NCBI GenBank assembly: GCA_021801465.1 | Contig: JAJYXY010000014.1 | Span: forward strand, 1 to 41,672 | Direction of reading: 5' to 3' | DNA: 41,672 nt | Source: Pseudomonadota bacterium | GTDB lineage: Bacteria; Pseudomonadota; Alphaproteobacteria; Acetobacterales; Acetobacteraceae | Shown here: in pieces, positions 9,316-19,909 of the stretch | Layout: every line of letters begins with the position of its first letter | Numbering within the stretch: the stretch's first letter is position 1 | Notes under the pieces: generated by a model | The model's input: only the letters and a program-made list of their open reading frames with translations | The model's database searches: none | Told to the model about the DNA's origin: nothing | Program-made: the position numbers and the translations under genes

Positions 9316-11121
9316 ATGCCCGCCTCCCCGCCCGATAGCGCCACCCAAAAACGCGCCGCCGAGAGCAAACTCCCTTCCTGGGATCTCGGCGATCTCTATC
9401 AAGGCCCAGAGAGCCCCGAGATCGCGGCCGATCTCGCCGCAGCCGAGAAAGCCGCCAAAGCGTTCGAAAGCGCCCATGCCGGCAAAATCGCCGCACTTTC
9501 GGGTGATGCGCTGGCGGCGGCGATCGCGACCTATGAGCAGATCGAGGAGCGGCTCGGCCGTTTGATCTCTTACGCCCAGCTTCTCTTCGCCGCCTGCTCG
9601 ACCGATGCCGAACGTGGGCGCTTTTATCAGACCATCACCGAGCGGGTGACCGCGACCAGCAGCCATTTATTGTTCTTCACCCTTGAGCTGAACCGGCTCG
9701 ACGAGGCGGCATTGGCGCGCAAACGCGCAGCCCCCGCGCTTGCCCGCTGGCAGCCTTGGCTTGAGGATCTCCGCGTCTTCCGGGACCACCAGCTCTCAGA
9801 CGAGCTGGAAAAACTCTTGCATGAGAAGGAAGTGACCGGCCAGGCCGCATGGAGCCGGCTTTTCGACGAGACCATCGCCGCGCTGCGTATTCCGATCGAC
9901 GGCGAGATGCTGACGGTCAACGCGGCGCTGGAAAAACTCTCCGATCGCGACCGTGGCATACGCGCGCGCGCCGCGCGCGCGATCGGCGAGGTGTTTTCGA
10001 CTAACGTCCGTCTATTTTCGTTTATTACCAACACCCTAGCCAAAGACAAAGAGACGATCGACACCTGGCGCCGCTATCCGCAGCCATGGAGCTATCGCAA
10101 TCGCGCCAATATGGTGGAAGACGAGGTTGTGGCGGCGTTGGAGGAGACAGTGGTCGGCGCCTATCCGCGCCTCTCGCATCGCTATTACGCGTTGAAAGCG
10201 AAATGGCTCGGCCTCGAACGCCTGCAATACTGGGACCGCAACGCCCCCTTGCCTGACGACGAGGATCGGCAAATCCCGTGGGCAGAGGCAACGCGGCGCG
10301 TGCTCGACGCCTATGATGCGTTTTCGCCCGAGCTCGCGGCGACGGCGCGGCCGTTCTTCGAGCGCCCCTGGATCGATGCCGCCCCGAGCCCAGGCAAAGC
10401 CGGGGGGGCCTTCGCCCATCCGACGGTGCCCTCCGCACATCCCTATCTTTTGCTTAATTATCATGGCCGTACGCGCGACGTCATGACGCTTGCGCATGAA
10501 CTCGGCCATGGCGTGCACCAGGTGCTGGCGAGCGCTCAGGGCTATCTGCTCGCGAATACGCCGCTGACTTTGGCCGAGACCGCGTCAGTGTTTGGCGAGA
10601 TGCTGACCTTTCGCGCCCTTCTCGACGCCGAGCGCGATCCCGCCCGGCGGCGGGTGATGCTGGCGGCGAAGATCGAGGACATGCTGAACACCGTCGTCCG
10701 CCAAATCGCCTTTTATCGCTTTGAAAAGCGGCTCCATCTTGCGCGGCGGGAGGGGGAGCTTTTGCCGGCGCAAATCGGTGACATCTGGCTTGAGGTCCAA
10801 CGCGAAAGCCTCGGGCCGGCCTTCGAATTCAGCGACGATTATGCTGTCTATTGGGCCTATATCCCGCATTTCATCCACAGCCCTTTTTATGTCTACGCCT
10901 ATGCGTTCGGCGATTGCCTGGTGAATGCGCTCTACGGCGTGTTTCAGGATGGGCATCCCGGATTTGCCAAGAAATATCTCGATCTCCTGCGCGCTGGCGG
11001 CAGCAAGCGGCACCGCGAATTGCTCGCCCCGTTCGGGCTCGACGCCGCCGATCCGGCGTTCTGGCGTCGTGGCACCGAGGTGATCGCCGGTTTCATCGAC
11101 CAGCTCGAGGCGATGGGCTGA
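9316..11121 (+). CDS. pepF: M3 family oligoendopeptidase F
   Basis: SWDLGDLYQGPESPEI... and zinc motif TLAHELGHGVHQVLA. Confidence 0.93.
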   Translation: MPASPPDSATQKRAAESKLPSWDLGDLYQGPESPEIAADLAAAEKAAKAFESAHAGKIAALSGDALAAAIATYEQIEERLGRLISYAQLLFAACSTDAERGRFYQTITERVTATSSHLLFFTLELNRLDEAALARKRAAPALARWQPWLEDLRVFRDHQLSDELEKLLHEKEVTGQAAWSRLFDETIAALRIPIDGEMLTVNAALEKLSDRDRGIRARAARAIGEVFSTNVRLFSFITNTLAKDKETIDTWRRYPQPWSYRNRANMVEDEVVAALEETVVGAYPRLSHRYYALKAKWLGLERLQYWDRNAPLPDDEDRQIPWAEATRRVLDAYDAFSPELAATARPFFERPWIDAAPSPGKAGGAFAHPTVPSAHPYLLLNYHGRTRDVMTLAHELGHGVHQVLASAQGYLLANTPLTLAETASVFGEMLTFRALLDAERDPARRRVMLAAKIEDMLNTVVRQIAFYRFEKRLHLARREGELLPAQIGDIWLEVQRESLGPAFEFSDDYAVYWAYIPHFIHSPFYVYAYAFGDCLVNALYGVFQDGHPGFAKKYLDLLRAGGSKRHRELLAPFGLDAADPAFWRRGTEVIAGFIDQLEAMG

Positions 11122-12494
11122 TGGCCGATTTTTCCGAGACCGAGGGGCGGCGCGACGGCTCGACCCTGTTTGGCGAAATCAAGCGCATGGCGCGCACCTC
11201 GGGTGCCGTTGGCGGCATCGCCGCCCGCGTCGCCGGCGCCCGGCTGTTTGGCATCCAGACCGATCGCGGCAAGCACGCGGAGGATTTGAAAGTCATTCTC
11301 GGCGGTCTCAAAGGGCCGCTGATGAAGGTCGCGCAATTTCTCTCGACGGTGCCCGATGCACTCCCCGCCGAATATGCCGCCGAACTCGCGGAATTGCAGG
11401 CCAATGCCCCGCCGATGGGCCGCGCCTTCGTCCGCCGCCGGATGGAGAGCGAACTCGGCCGCGACTGGCGCAAGCGCTTCGCGCATTTCGAAGAGGAAGC
11501 CGCCGCCGCGGCCAGCCTCGGCCAAGTGCATCGCGCCAGCCTACCCGATGGCAGCCGGGTTGCCTGCAAGCTGCAATACCCGGATATGCCGAGCACGGTG
11601 GAGGCCGATCTCCGCCAGTTGAAGCTCGCGATGGCGGTCTATCACCGGATGGATAACGCCATCCGCCAAGGCGAAATCTATAACGAAATCGCCGAACGGC
11701 TGCGCGAGGAGCTCGATTATCGGCGTGAAGCGGCCCAGATGCGGCTTTACGGGCAGATGCTGGCCGATCAGCCGATGGTTCACGTGCCGCATCCGGTCGA
11801 GGCCTATTGCACGTCGCGACTGCTCACCATGACCTGGCTCGATGGTGAGCCGCTATTGCGTTGGCTCGGCGAAAATCCGCCGCAGGAGGCGCGCAACCGC
11901 ATCGCGGAGGCGCTGTTTCGCGCCTGGTACGTGCCGCTCTATCGATTTGGCGTGATCCACGGCGACCCGCATCCCGGCAATTACCAGGTGGCGCCGCAAG
12001 GCGGGGTCAATCTGCTCGATTTCGGTGCGATCCGCGTCTTTCCGCCGCGTTTCGTGCGCGGCGTGATCGATCTTTACGAGGCCGTGCGCGATAACGACGA
12101 AGACCGCGCCCACGCCGCCTATGTCTCTTGGGGATTTAGCGATATTACCCGAGAGAAAATGGAAGTGCTCAATCTTTGGGCAAAATTTCTCTACGAGCCC
12201 CTGATGCAAGATCGCCCACGGCGCATCCAGGAGACGAATGACACGCAATTCGGCCGCGCGGTTGCGGAAAAAGTGCATGAGGGTTTGCAACGCACCGGAG
12301 GCGTACAGCCCCCGCGCGAATTTTTGCTCATGGATCGCTCGGCGATCGGACTTGGCAGCGTGTTTTTACGCCTTGGCGCCGAACTCAACTGGCATCGGAT
12401 GTTTCACGAACTGATCGCCGATTTCGATACGGAAGCTCTGGCGGCGCGCCAGAGTGCTGCCCTCGCCGAAGCCGGGGTGCCGGCGCCAACTTAA
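11121..12494 (+). CDS. ABC1/AarF/UbiB family atypical kinase
   Basis: GPLMKVAQFLSTVPDALPAEYAAELAELQ...AAAASLGQVHRASLPDGSRVACKLQYP...GVIHGDPHPGNYQV; start codon overlaps pepF stop by 1 bp. Confidence 0.92.
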   Translation: MADFSETEGRRDGSTLFGEIKRMARTSGAVGGIAARVAGARLFGIQTDRGKHAEDLKVILGGLKGPLMKVAQFLSTVPDALPAEYAAELAELQANAPPMGRAFVRRRMESELGRDWRKRFAHFEEEAAAAASLGQVHRASLPDGSRVACKLQYPDMPSTVEADLRQLKLAMAVYHRMDNAIRQGEIYNEIAERLREELDYRREAAQMRLYGQMLADQPMVHVPHPVEAYCTSRLLTMTWLDGEPLLRWLGENPPQEARNRIAEALFRAWYVPLYRFGVIHGDPHPGNYQVAPQGGVNLLDFGAIRVFPPRFVRGVIDLYEAVRDNDEDRAHAAYVSWGFSDITREKMEVLNLWAKFLYEPLMQDRPRRIQETNDTQFGRAVAEKVHEGLQRTGGVQPPREFLLMDRSAIGLGSVFLRLGAELNWHRMFHELIADFDTEALAARQSAALAEAGVPAPT

Positions 12495-12587
12495 ACCTTC
12501 GTCACACGCGGCCAGACGGAAACCGAGCAGGGCGAAACGCAGCGGGATACAGGCGAGAGCCGTACCCCGCTACCTCGAAAGTCGCGT

Positions 12588-13382
12588 TCAGGCGGCGGCG
12601 ACCGCGCGTTTCGCCATCACCGTGATCAGATGGGCGCGATAGGCGGCGCTGCCGTGGATATCGCTGTTCAACCCCTCGGGCGAAACTTTCACGCCCGCGA
12701 TCGCGTCCGGCGACCAGGATTTGGCGAGCGCCGCTTCCATCTCCGGCACCCGGAACACGCCGTTCTGCCCCGCGCCGGTGACGGCGACACGCACCCCCGC
12801 CGGCCCCTTGGCAACGAACACGCCGACCATCGCGTAACGCGAGGCGGGCTGGCGGAATTTCTCGTAGGCCGACTTCTCGACCGGCAGCGGGAATTCGACG
12901 GCGGTGATGATCTCGTCAGGCTCGAGGGCGGTCGTGAACATGCCCTGGAAGAAATCATCGGCCTTGATCGCCCGCTTATTGGTCTTGATGACGGCACCCA
13001 GCGCCAAGACCGCCGCCGGATAGCAAGCGGAGGGGTCGTTATTGGCGAGCGAGCCGCCGATGGTGCCGCGATGGCGAACCTGATTATCGCCGATCCAGGA
13101 GGCGAGCATGGCGAGGCCCGGGATCGCCTTTTTCACCTCCGCCGAGCGGGCGACGGTCGCGTGCGTCGTCATCGCGCCGATGGTCACGCTGTTGGCAGAG
13201 ACGCTGATCCCCGAAAGCTTGAGGCCGGCGAGGTCGATGACCGCGGAGGGCTTGTTGAGCCGCTGCTTGAGGACGGGGATGAAAGTCTGGCCGCCGGCAA
13301 GAAGTTTGGCCTCGGCGTCGCCGGCGAGAAGCTTCACCGCATCGGCGACGCTGGCAGGTTTCTGATAAGCGAAATCGTACAT
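12588..13382 (-). CDS. coxM: FAD-binding medium subunit of xanthine dehydrogenase/CO dehydrogenase-family enzyme
   Basis: MYDFAYQKPASVADAVKLLAGDAEAKLLAGGQTFIPVLKQRL...VRHRGTIGGSLANNDPSACYPAAVLAL. Confidence 0.88.
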   Translation of the reverse strand: MYDFAYQKPASVADAVKLLAGDAEAKLLAGGQTFIPVLKQRLNKPSAVIDLAGLKLSGISVSANSVTIGAMTTHATVARSAEVKKAIPGLAMLASWIGDNQVRHRGTIGGSLANNDPSACYPAAVLALGAVIKTNKRAIKADDFFQGMFTTALEPDEIITAVEFPLPVEKSAYEKFRQPASRYAMVGVFVAKGPAGVRVAVTGAGQNGVFRVPEMEAALAKSWSPDAIAGVKVSPEGLNSDIHGSAAYRAHLITVMAKRAVAAA

Positions 13383-13391
13383 GCTTGGCTC

Positions 13392-15770
13392 CTATTCCGC
13401 GGCCATCTTCGGCCGGTTGGCCGCAATGATCGACCAGATTTTCTCGGGCGTTGCCGGCATGTCGATATGCCGCACGCCATAGTCCTTGAGGGCATCGACC
13501 ACGGCGTTGATCACCGCGGGCGGGCTACCGATGGCGCCGACCTCGCCGCACCCCTTCGACCCCAGCGGGTTGTGGGTGCAGAGCGTGATTTCGGTGCCGA
13601 CGGTGATGTTGGGGAGATTGTCGGCGCGCGGCATGGTGTAGTCCATGAACGAGCCGGAGAGAAGCTGGCCGTTCGCATCGTAAGCCGCGCCTTCCAGCAG
13701 CGCCTGACCGATCCCCTGCGCGACCCCGCCTTGTACCTGCCCCTCGACGATCATCGGGTTGATTACCCGCCCGACATCATCGACGGCGACGAAGTTGACC
13801 ACCTTGGTCACGCCTGTTTCGGGGTCGATCTCGACTTCACAAACATGGCAGCCGCCGGGATAGGTGAAGTTTTTCGGGTCGTAAAACGCGGTCTCCTCCA
13901 GCCCCGGCTCCAACTCCTCGATCGGATAATTATGCGGGACATAGGCGGCGAGAGAGATTTCGGCGAGCGCCTTCGCTTTGTCGGTGCCGGCGACACGGAA
14001 GGCGCCGTCCTTGAACTCGATATCCTCGACGGAGGCTTCCATCAAATGAGCGGCGATGCGCTTGCCCTTGGCGATGATCTTGTCCATCGCCTTGACCATC
14101 GCCGAGCCGCCGACGGCAAGCGAACGGCTGCCATAGGTGCCCATACCGAAGGGGATTTCGCCGGTATCGCCATGCACCACGTCAACCTGATCGAACGGCA
14201 CACCGAGTTGATCCGCGACGAGCTGCGCAAACGTGGTCTCATGGCCCTGGCCGTGGCTATGGGCGCCGGTGAAGACGGTGACGCTGCCGGTTGGGTGGAC
14301 GCGGATATTGGCGACCTCATAAAGCCCGGCGCGGGCGCCGAGGGCGCCGGCGACATGGCTCGGGGCGATGCCGCAGGCTTCGAGATAGGTGGAAATCCCG
14401 ATGCCGCGCAGCTTGCCGCGCCGCGCCGCCTCTGCCCGGCGCGCCGGAAAGCCCGCATAATCGGCGGCTTTGAGCGCCTCGGCGAGCGTCATTTCGTGAT
14501 TGCCGCTGTCATATTGCAGGGCGACCGGGGTTTGATAGGGATAGGCGTCGGCGGGGATGAAATTCTTCCGCCGCAATTCCACCCGGTCGATCCCGGTCTC
14601 CTGCGCGACGACATCGACCAAGCGTTCGAGCAGAAACGCCGCCTCCGGCCGCCCGGCGCCACGATAGGCATCGACCGGGACGGTGTTGGTGAAGATCGCC
14701 TTGACCTCGGCATAGATCGCCGGGGTTTTATAGACGCCGGCGAGCAGCGTCGCATACAGATAGGTCGGGACGGAGGGCGCGAAGGTCGAGAGATAAGCGC
14801 CCATATTGGCGAGCGTCGAGACCCTGAGCGCAAGGAAATGCCCCTCCTCATCGACCGCCATTTCGGCGTGGCTGACATGATCGCGACCATGCGCATCCGA
14901 CATGAAGCTTTCCGAGCGCTCGGCGGTCCATTTCACCGGCCGGCGCAATTTGCCTGCGGCCCAGGTGACGATCGCCTCCTCGGCATAGTGATAGATTTTC
15001 GACCCGAACCCACCGCCGACATCGGGGGCGATGATACGAAGCTTGTGCTCGGGGATGTGCAAAACGAAGGCGCCCATCAAGAGGCGGATGACGTGCGGGT
15101 TCTGGCTGGTGGTGGAGAGCGTGTAATGGCCGGAGACGTCGCATTCGCCGAGCGCTGCGCGTGGCTCCATTGCGTTCGGGATCAGCCGGTTATTGACGAG
15201 GTCGAGTTTGACCACGTGCTTGGCGCGCGCGAACGCGGCATCGACCGCGCCCTTGTCGCCGATATGCCAGTCATAGCAGACATTGCCGGCGACCTCGTCA
15301 TGCACCAAGGGGGCGCCGGGGGCGCTGGCCGCGCGGATATCGGCAACGCCGGGCAAATCCTCGAAATCGATCACCAGCAATTCCGCCGCGTCCTTGGCCT
15401 GGGCCTTGGTTTCGGCGATCACCACGGCGATCGGGTCGCCGACATGCCGCACCTTGCCGGTGGCGAGCACCGGATGCATGGGCTCGGCCATCGGGCTGCC
15501 ATCCTTGTTGTGGATCTGCCAGCCACAGGGCAGCCCGCCGATGCCATCGGCTGCCATGTCGGCGCCGGTATAAACCGCGATCACCCCGGGCGCGGCGGCG
15601 GCGGCGCTGGAATCGATGCTCTTGATCCGCGCATGCGGGCGATCGGAGCGGCGGATAGCGGCGTAAACCTGGCCGGGGCGGTTCATATCATCGACATAGT
15701 GGCCACGCCCGGCCAAGAACCGGCCATCTTCACGGCGCTTGACGGAAGCGCCAATCCCTTCGAAAGCCAT
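13392..15770 (-). CDS. coxL: Molybdopterin-binding large subunit, xanthine dehydrogenase/CO dehydrogenase family, form II-type motif
   Basis: [25 protein letters not shown]...; loop AYRGAGR (minus strand, 14669-14649) as in form II CoxL rather than the AYxCSFR of form I. Confidence 0.9.
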   Translation of the reverse strand: MAFEGIGASVKRREDGRFLAGRGHYVDDMNRPGQVYAAIRRSDRPHARIKSIDSSAAAAAPGVIAVYTGADMAADGIGGLPCGWQIHNKDGSPMAEPMHPVLATGKVRHVGDPIAVVIAETKAQAKDAAELLVIDFEDLPGVADIRAASAPGAPLVHDEVAGNVCYDWHIGDKGAVDAAFARAKHVVKLDLVNNRLIPNAMEPRAALGECDVSGHYTLSTTSQNPHVIRLLMGAFVLHIPEHKLRIIAPDVGGGFGSKIYHYAEEAIVTWAAGKLRRPVKWTAERSESFMSDAHGRDHVSHAEMAVDEEGHFLALRVSTLANMGAYLSTFAPSVPTYLYATLLAGVYKTPAIYAEVKAIFTNTVPVDAYRGAGRPEAAFLLERLVDVVAQETGIDRVELRRKNFIPADAYPYQTPVALQYDSGNHEMTLAEALKAADYAGFPARRAEAARRGKLRGIGISTYLEACGIAPSHVAGALGARAGLYEVANIRVHPTGSVTVFTGAHSHGQGHETTFAQLVADQLGVPFDQVDVVHGDTGEIPFGMGTYGSRSLAVGGSAMVKAMDKIIAKGKRIAAHLMEASVEDIEFKDGAFRVAGTDKAKALAEISLAAYVPHNYPIEELEPGLEETAFYDPKNFTYPGGCHVCEVEIDPETGVTKVVNFVAVDDVGRVINPMIVEGQVQGGVAQGIGQALLEGAAYDANGQLLSGSFMDYTMPRADNLPNITVGTEITLCTHNPLGSKGCGEVGAIGSPPAVINAVVDALKDYGVRHIDMPATPEKIWSIIAANRPKMAAE

Positions 15771-15857
15771 GCAACCCTCCCTTGGGGTCTCGCGCGGATG
15801 CGTATTGTTCTTGCCGCGTCGCGTTACGTGAAAAAATCTCTGTCGCCGATTCCGTGC

Positions 15858-16343
15858 TCAGGCCGCGTGCTTTTGGTGCATCAATGGAAAAGCCGCGGCG
15901 ATCGCCTTGACGATATTGTGATAGCCGGTGCAGCGGCAGAGATTGCCCTCGAGCTCCTCGCGGATTTGCTCTTCGCTCAAGCCTTCCGGGTGTTTTTGCA
16001 CGATGTCGATCGCGCTCATCACCATCCCCGGTGTGCAATAGCCGCATTGCAGGGCGTGGTGCTCGCGGAACATCGCCTGCATCGGGTGCAACGTGCCATC
16101 GGCCGCCGCCAGCCCCTCGATCGTCGTAACCTCGGCCCCGTCAGCCTGAAGCGCAAGCATGGTGCAGGATTTTACCGAATCGCCGTTAACATGCACGACG
16201 CACGCGCCGCACTGGCTGGTATCGCAGCCGATATGGGTGCCGGTCAGGCCGAGTTTCTCGCGCAACAGCTCAACCAGCAGCGTGCGCCCCTCGACCTCGG
16301 CGGACACCGCCTTGCCGTTCACTTTAAGCGAAATTGTCGGCAT
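15858..16343 (-). CDS. coxS: [2Fe-2S] small subunit, xanthine dehydrogenase/CO dehydrogenase family
   Basis: [54 protein letters not shown]...[16 protein letters not shown]...[15 protein letters not shown]. Confidence 0.95.
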   Translation of the reverse strand: MPTISLKVNGKAVSAEVEGRTLLVELLREKLGLTGTHIGCDTSQCGACVVHVNGDSVKSCTMLALQADGAEVTTIEGLAAADGTLHPMQAMFREHHALQCGYCTPGMVMSAIDIVQKHPEGLSEEQIREELEGNLCRCTGYHNIVKAIAAAFPLMHQKHAA

Positions 16344-16509
16344 CTCATCTCCCCTTCACGCCACGTATCCGGTTTCAACGCCCCGCGACTGGCGGGCTGA
16401 TTGCGCGCGAGTGTGCCGGGGCGGCCTTACAGGGTCAAGCGGGGCCAAGGGCGATTTTGCCACGAAAAAGATATGCAAGTCATTGGCGTCCTTCGTTATT
16501 TTTATTCAT

Positions 16510-17058
16510 TCATAACGCCTCAGCGCGTAGCGCCACCACCCGCCCGCCAGTCAGCCGCACCAGCGCCGCCGCCGAGGTCTGAAACAAGTAATCCGGCGCC
16601 CCGGCCGCCGCGAAAATAGGGTCGAGCGCCAAGAGATCCGCGTCGATCACCGTCTCGGGTGCGGTCAGATGGCCGATCGGGGCAACGCCGCCGATCGCGA
16701 AGCCCGTGACCGCCCGCACGAAGCCGGCATCGGCGCGGCCGATCTCGGCGCCTGGGAACAGGGCGGCAAGGCGCCCCGGATCGACCCGGTTGGCACCCGA
16801 GACCAAGGCCAGAAGCGGCGCGTCACCGAGACGAAACACCAGCGATTTGACGATCTGCGCCACAGCACAGCCAACCGCCGCCGCGGCCTCCTCCGCCGTG
16901 CGCGCGCCCGCCGGCGCCGGCCTGATGGTATCGGCATGGCCCGCAGCCAGCAGCGCCGCCCGCACCCGCGCGACCGACCCCGCCGATTTTCCCGCCCGAC
17001 CCGCCATTCCCCCGCTCCCCATTGCCATCGGCACAGCATCGGCCGATATGCCCGCCAT
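16510..17058 (-). CDS. YbaK/EbsC-type aminoacyl-tRNA deacylase-like protein
   Basis: [40 protein letters not shown]...[13 protein letters not shown]; start uncertain, probably internal because 17058 overlaps the hemW start. Confidence 0.82.
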   Translation of the reverse strand: MAGISADAVPMAMGSGGMAGRAGKSAGSVARVRAALLAAGHADTIRPAPAGARTAEEAAAAVGCAVAQIVKSLVFRLGDAPLLALVSGANRVDPGRLAALFPGAEIGRADAGFVRAVTGFAIGGVAPIGHLTAPETVIDADLLALDPIFAAAGAPDYLFQTSAAALVRLTGGRVVALRAEAL

Positions 17059-18202
17059 GCTCGCACTTTATATCCATTGGCCGTTCTGCCGCGCCAAGTG
17101 CCCCTATTGTGATTTCAACAGCCATGTGCGCGAGCAAGCCGACAGCCGCCGCTTCGTCGCCGCCTTGCGCGCCGAACTCGCCCATGAGGGAGAGCGATTG
17201 GGAAAACGCCGGCTCGCCTCGATCTTCTTTGGCGGCGGCACGCCGAGCCTGATGGACCCCGACGCCGTCGCCGCCCTGATCGCCGATGCGCGGCGGCTTT
17301 TCGCGCCGGAAGACGATCTCGAAATCACCCTGGAAGCCAACCCGACCAGCGTGGAGGCGAAGAAACTCGTCGCCTTCCGTGACGCCGGCGTCAACCGCCT
17401 CTCGCTCGGCATCCAAAGTCTCGACCCTGCCGCGCTTGCTTGGCTCGGGCGGCGCCATTCCGTGGGCGAGGCGATCGCCGCCCTCGAACGTGGGCGGGAA
17501 ATTTTCCCCCGCCTCTCCTTCGATCTCATCTACGCCCGCCCCGGCCAAAGCGTCCCCGCCTGGCGCGGCGAATTGCGGCGGGCGCTCACCCTCGCCGCCG
17601 ATCATCTCTCGCTGTATCAGCTCACCATCGAGCCCGGCACCGCCTTCGAGACCGCCCATGCCCGTGGCGAGATCACCCTCCCCGACCCCGATCACGCCGC
17701 CGCCCTCTACCAGGCGACCGGCGAGGAAGCCGCGCGGTTCGGGCTTTTTGCCTATGAAATCTCCAATTACGCCAAGCGTGGCGCCGAAAGCCGCCACAAC
17801 CTCGCCTATTGGCGCTATCATGATTACGCTGGAATAGGCCCCGGTGCGCATGGCCGGCTTTCACGCGCAGGAGCCCGGCTCGCAACCCGCCGTCACCGCG
17901 TCCCCGAACTCTGGGCCGCGCGCGTCGAGGAGAACGGCCACGGCAGCATCGAGGAGACGCCGCTCACCGCGAGCGAACAAGCCCGCGAAATGCTGCTCAT
18001 GGGCTTGCGGCTCACCGAGGGCGTCGATCTCGCCCGCCTCGCGCGCGAAACCGGGCTGACGCAGGAGATGGCGATCGACAGCGAAACCCTGCGCGCCGCC
18101 TTGGCCGAAGGCTACCTCACATGGCGTGAGACCGGCCGCTTGGCCACCCTTCCCGAAGGGCGCCTTCGCCTCGATGCGCTACTCGCGGCTTTGGTACGTT
18201 AA
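17048..18202 (+). CDS. hemW: Radical SAM heme chaperone HemW
   Basis: LALYIHWPFCRAKCPYCDFNSHV (CxxxCxxC), FFGGGTPSLM, EANPTSVE, NRLSLGIQSLD. Confidence 0.94.
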   Translation: MPAMLALYIHWPFCRAKCPYCDFNSHVREQADSRRFVAALRAELAHEGERLGKRRLASIFFGGGTPSLMDPDAVAALIADARRLFAPEDDLEITLEANPTSVEAKKLVAFRDAGVNRLSLGIQSLDPAALAWLGRRHSVGEAIAALERGREIFPRLSFDLIYARPGQSVPAWRGELRRALTLAADHLSLYQLTIEPGTAFETAHARGEITLPDPDHAAALYQATGEEAARFGLFAYEISNYAKRGAESRHNLAYWRYHDYAGIGPGAHGRLSRAGARLATRRHRVPELWAARVEENGHGSIEETPLTASEQAREMLLMGLRLTEGVDLARLARETGLTQEMAIDSETLRAALAEGYLTWRETGRLATLPEGRLRLDALLAALVR

Positions 18203-18218
18203 AAAGGGGCGGAAAGCT

Positions 18219-18240
18219 GTTCTTTTTTGAAAAAAAGAAC
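18219..18240. terminator. Near-perfect palindrome GTTCTTTTTT-GA-AAAAAAGAAC between convergent genes
   Basis: Inverted repeat read directly; lies between the hemW stop (18202) and the DUF2125 stop (18270). Confidence 0.6.
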
Positions 18241-18269
18241 CAAAAAACTTTTTCCTGAAGGGCTTTGCT

Positions 18270-19328
18270 CTAGGGCGCGCCGAGCCCTTCTCGGGTGAGC
18301 CGAAAAAGCGGGATTCCGCCGGCCGAGACCGTGCCGGCCGACCATGCCAGCGGCAAATCCACCTCCGGTTTGCCGCCCTCGGCCGCCGGGCGCGCGATCA
18401 AGCGCAAAACCGCCCCCAGCGCCTGCGCCGACCCATCCGGGATCATGCCCGCATGCGCAAGGCTCGCGACGGCTGCATCGGGGTCGATAAGATGCAGCAA
18501 ACCAATCCCTTCGGGGGCCAATTTATCGTCGAGGCCGATCTTCGCCTCTCCCGACAGCGCCGCCCCACCCCAGTCCGTGAGCGTCGCCGCCAGCCGCAAA
18601 GCCCCGCCCGCCTGGTGCCAGGCCGCCTCATTCGCCGCGAAATCCGTGCCCGGCGGCAGCGGTGGCGCAAGGCTGAGATCAAAGGAAAGCCGGCCGATAT
18701 GTGGCCCAAACGGCCAGGCGATCGCCGCGGGAAGGCCAATCCCATTGGCTTGGGCATGAACGGTCAGCGTCGGCGGCGCAGCTGGGGAGGAGAGCAAGAA
18801 ATCGATGCGATCAATAGTGAAAATAAGGCCTTGGGCGGCACCTTGAGCGGCCTCGTCGGGCTGCACGGTGACGCGCGCTGCCGAGCCCGCGAGCGGCGCT
18901 GCGGCCTCCGGCTCGGCGGCCAATATGGCATGCAGCTCGGCCGCCTCGGCGGTGATCGCAAGCGGCGGGAGAAAGGCAAGGCGGGCCCGCGCAGTGCCTT
19001 CGGCGGTGATGCGAAGATCACGCGGCGCCATCACGCTGACCGCAAGATCAACCACCGGCAGCGTGAGCGCCATTCCCCCTGGCATCACCCCTGCCCCACC
19101 CTTCAGTGCAACATCCGGCACCGAGAGTCGCGCCTCGAACGGCCAGCCGCCCAGGTGCGGTGGGCCATTTTCCACTACCCACCCCTCCGCCTCGCGCGCG
19201 GCGCGCCAGTTCGCATAATTCTCCGCGATCAGCCCGCCCGCCCAGCGCCAGACGAGATAATCAGCGCCAGCGAGAACGAGCACGCCGAGAACCAAAAGCC
19301 CGAACAGCCAGCGCAGCGCGCGTTTCAT
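18270..19328 (-). CDS. DUF2125 domain-containing protein
   Basis: N-terminal TM then YVWRWAGGLIAEN-like segment (YLVWRWAGGLIAENYANWRAAREAEGWVVENGPPHLGGWPFEARLSV), typical of the alphaproteobacterial family. Confidence 0.8.
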   Translation of the reverse strand: MKRALRWLFGLLVLGVLVLAGADYLVWRWAGGLIAENYANWRAAREAEGWVVENGPPHLGGWPFEARLSVPDVALKGGAGVMPGGMALTLPVVDLAVSVMAPRDLRITAEGTARARLAFLPPLAITAEAAELHAILAAEPEAAAPLAGSAARVTVQPDEAAQGAAQGLIFTIDRIDFLLSSPAAPPTLTVHAQANGIGLPAAIAWPFGPHIGRLSFDLSLAPPLPPGTDFAANEAAWHQAGGALRLAATLTDWGGAALSGEAKIGLDDKLAPEGIGLLHLIDPDAAVASLAHAGMIPDGSAQALGAVLRLIARPAAEGGKPEVDLPLAWSAGTVSAGGIPLFRLTREGLGAP

Positions 19329-19909
19329 GTAAGCAGCCTCGCGATATGTTGGCGCAGCACCGGCAATAGCGCCTCCCCAAACCAGGGATGGGCGCGTTCC
19401 CAGGCGGTGGTGCGCCAGGAAGGATGGGGAAGCGGAAGATAGTGCGGCAAATAGCGGCGAAAATCAGCCACTCTTTCGCCCACCCGCCCGGGCCCGAGGA
19501 CGAAATTCTGCGCATAGCCGCCAACCAGCAGGGTAAGCGCGATCGCGGGCATGAGCGGGCGGAAACGCGGATGCCACAGCGGCGCGCATTCGGGCCGCGG
19601 CGGTGCATCGCCGCCGCGCGCCAGCCGGCCCGGATAGCAAAGACCCACCGGCAGGATCGCGATCCGCGACGCATCGTAAAACACCGCATCCTCGATCCCG
19701 AGCCAGGCGCGCAGCCGCGTGCCGGAGGCATCGGTGAACGGAACACCGCTCTCATGCACGCGCGTGCCCGGCGCCTGGCCGATGATCAAGATCCGCGCGG
19801 TCGCCGAGACACGAAAGACCGGGCGCGGGCCAAGCGGCAGCTGGGCGCTGCAGCGCGTGCATGAGCGCGCTTCCTCCGCCAACGCCGCCAGAGTCTCGCC
19901 CTCAGCCAA
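19325..19909 (-). CDS. Uracil-DNA glycosylase family protein
   Basis: EARSCTRCSAQLPLGPRPVFRVSATARILIIGQAPGTRVHESGVPFTDASGTRLRAWLG; likely TTG start overlapping the thpR stop (track ORF over-extended). Confidence 0.85.
   Translation of the reverse strand: MAEGETLAALAEEARSCTRCSAQLPLGPRPVFRVSATARILIIGQAPGTRVHESGVPFTDASGTRLRAWLGIEDAVFYDASRIAILPVGLCYPGRLARGGDAPPRPECAPLWHPRFRPLMPAIALTLLVGGYAQNFVLGPGRVGERVADFRRYLPHYLPLPHPSWRTTAWERAHPWFGEALLPVLRQHIARLLT

Noticed and set aside
12630-16400. 1256-aa plus-strand ORF
   Set aside because: Fully antisense to the recognisable coxSLM genes; shadow ORF typical of high-GC DNA, with no recognisable domain.
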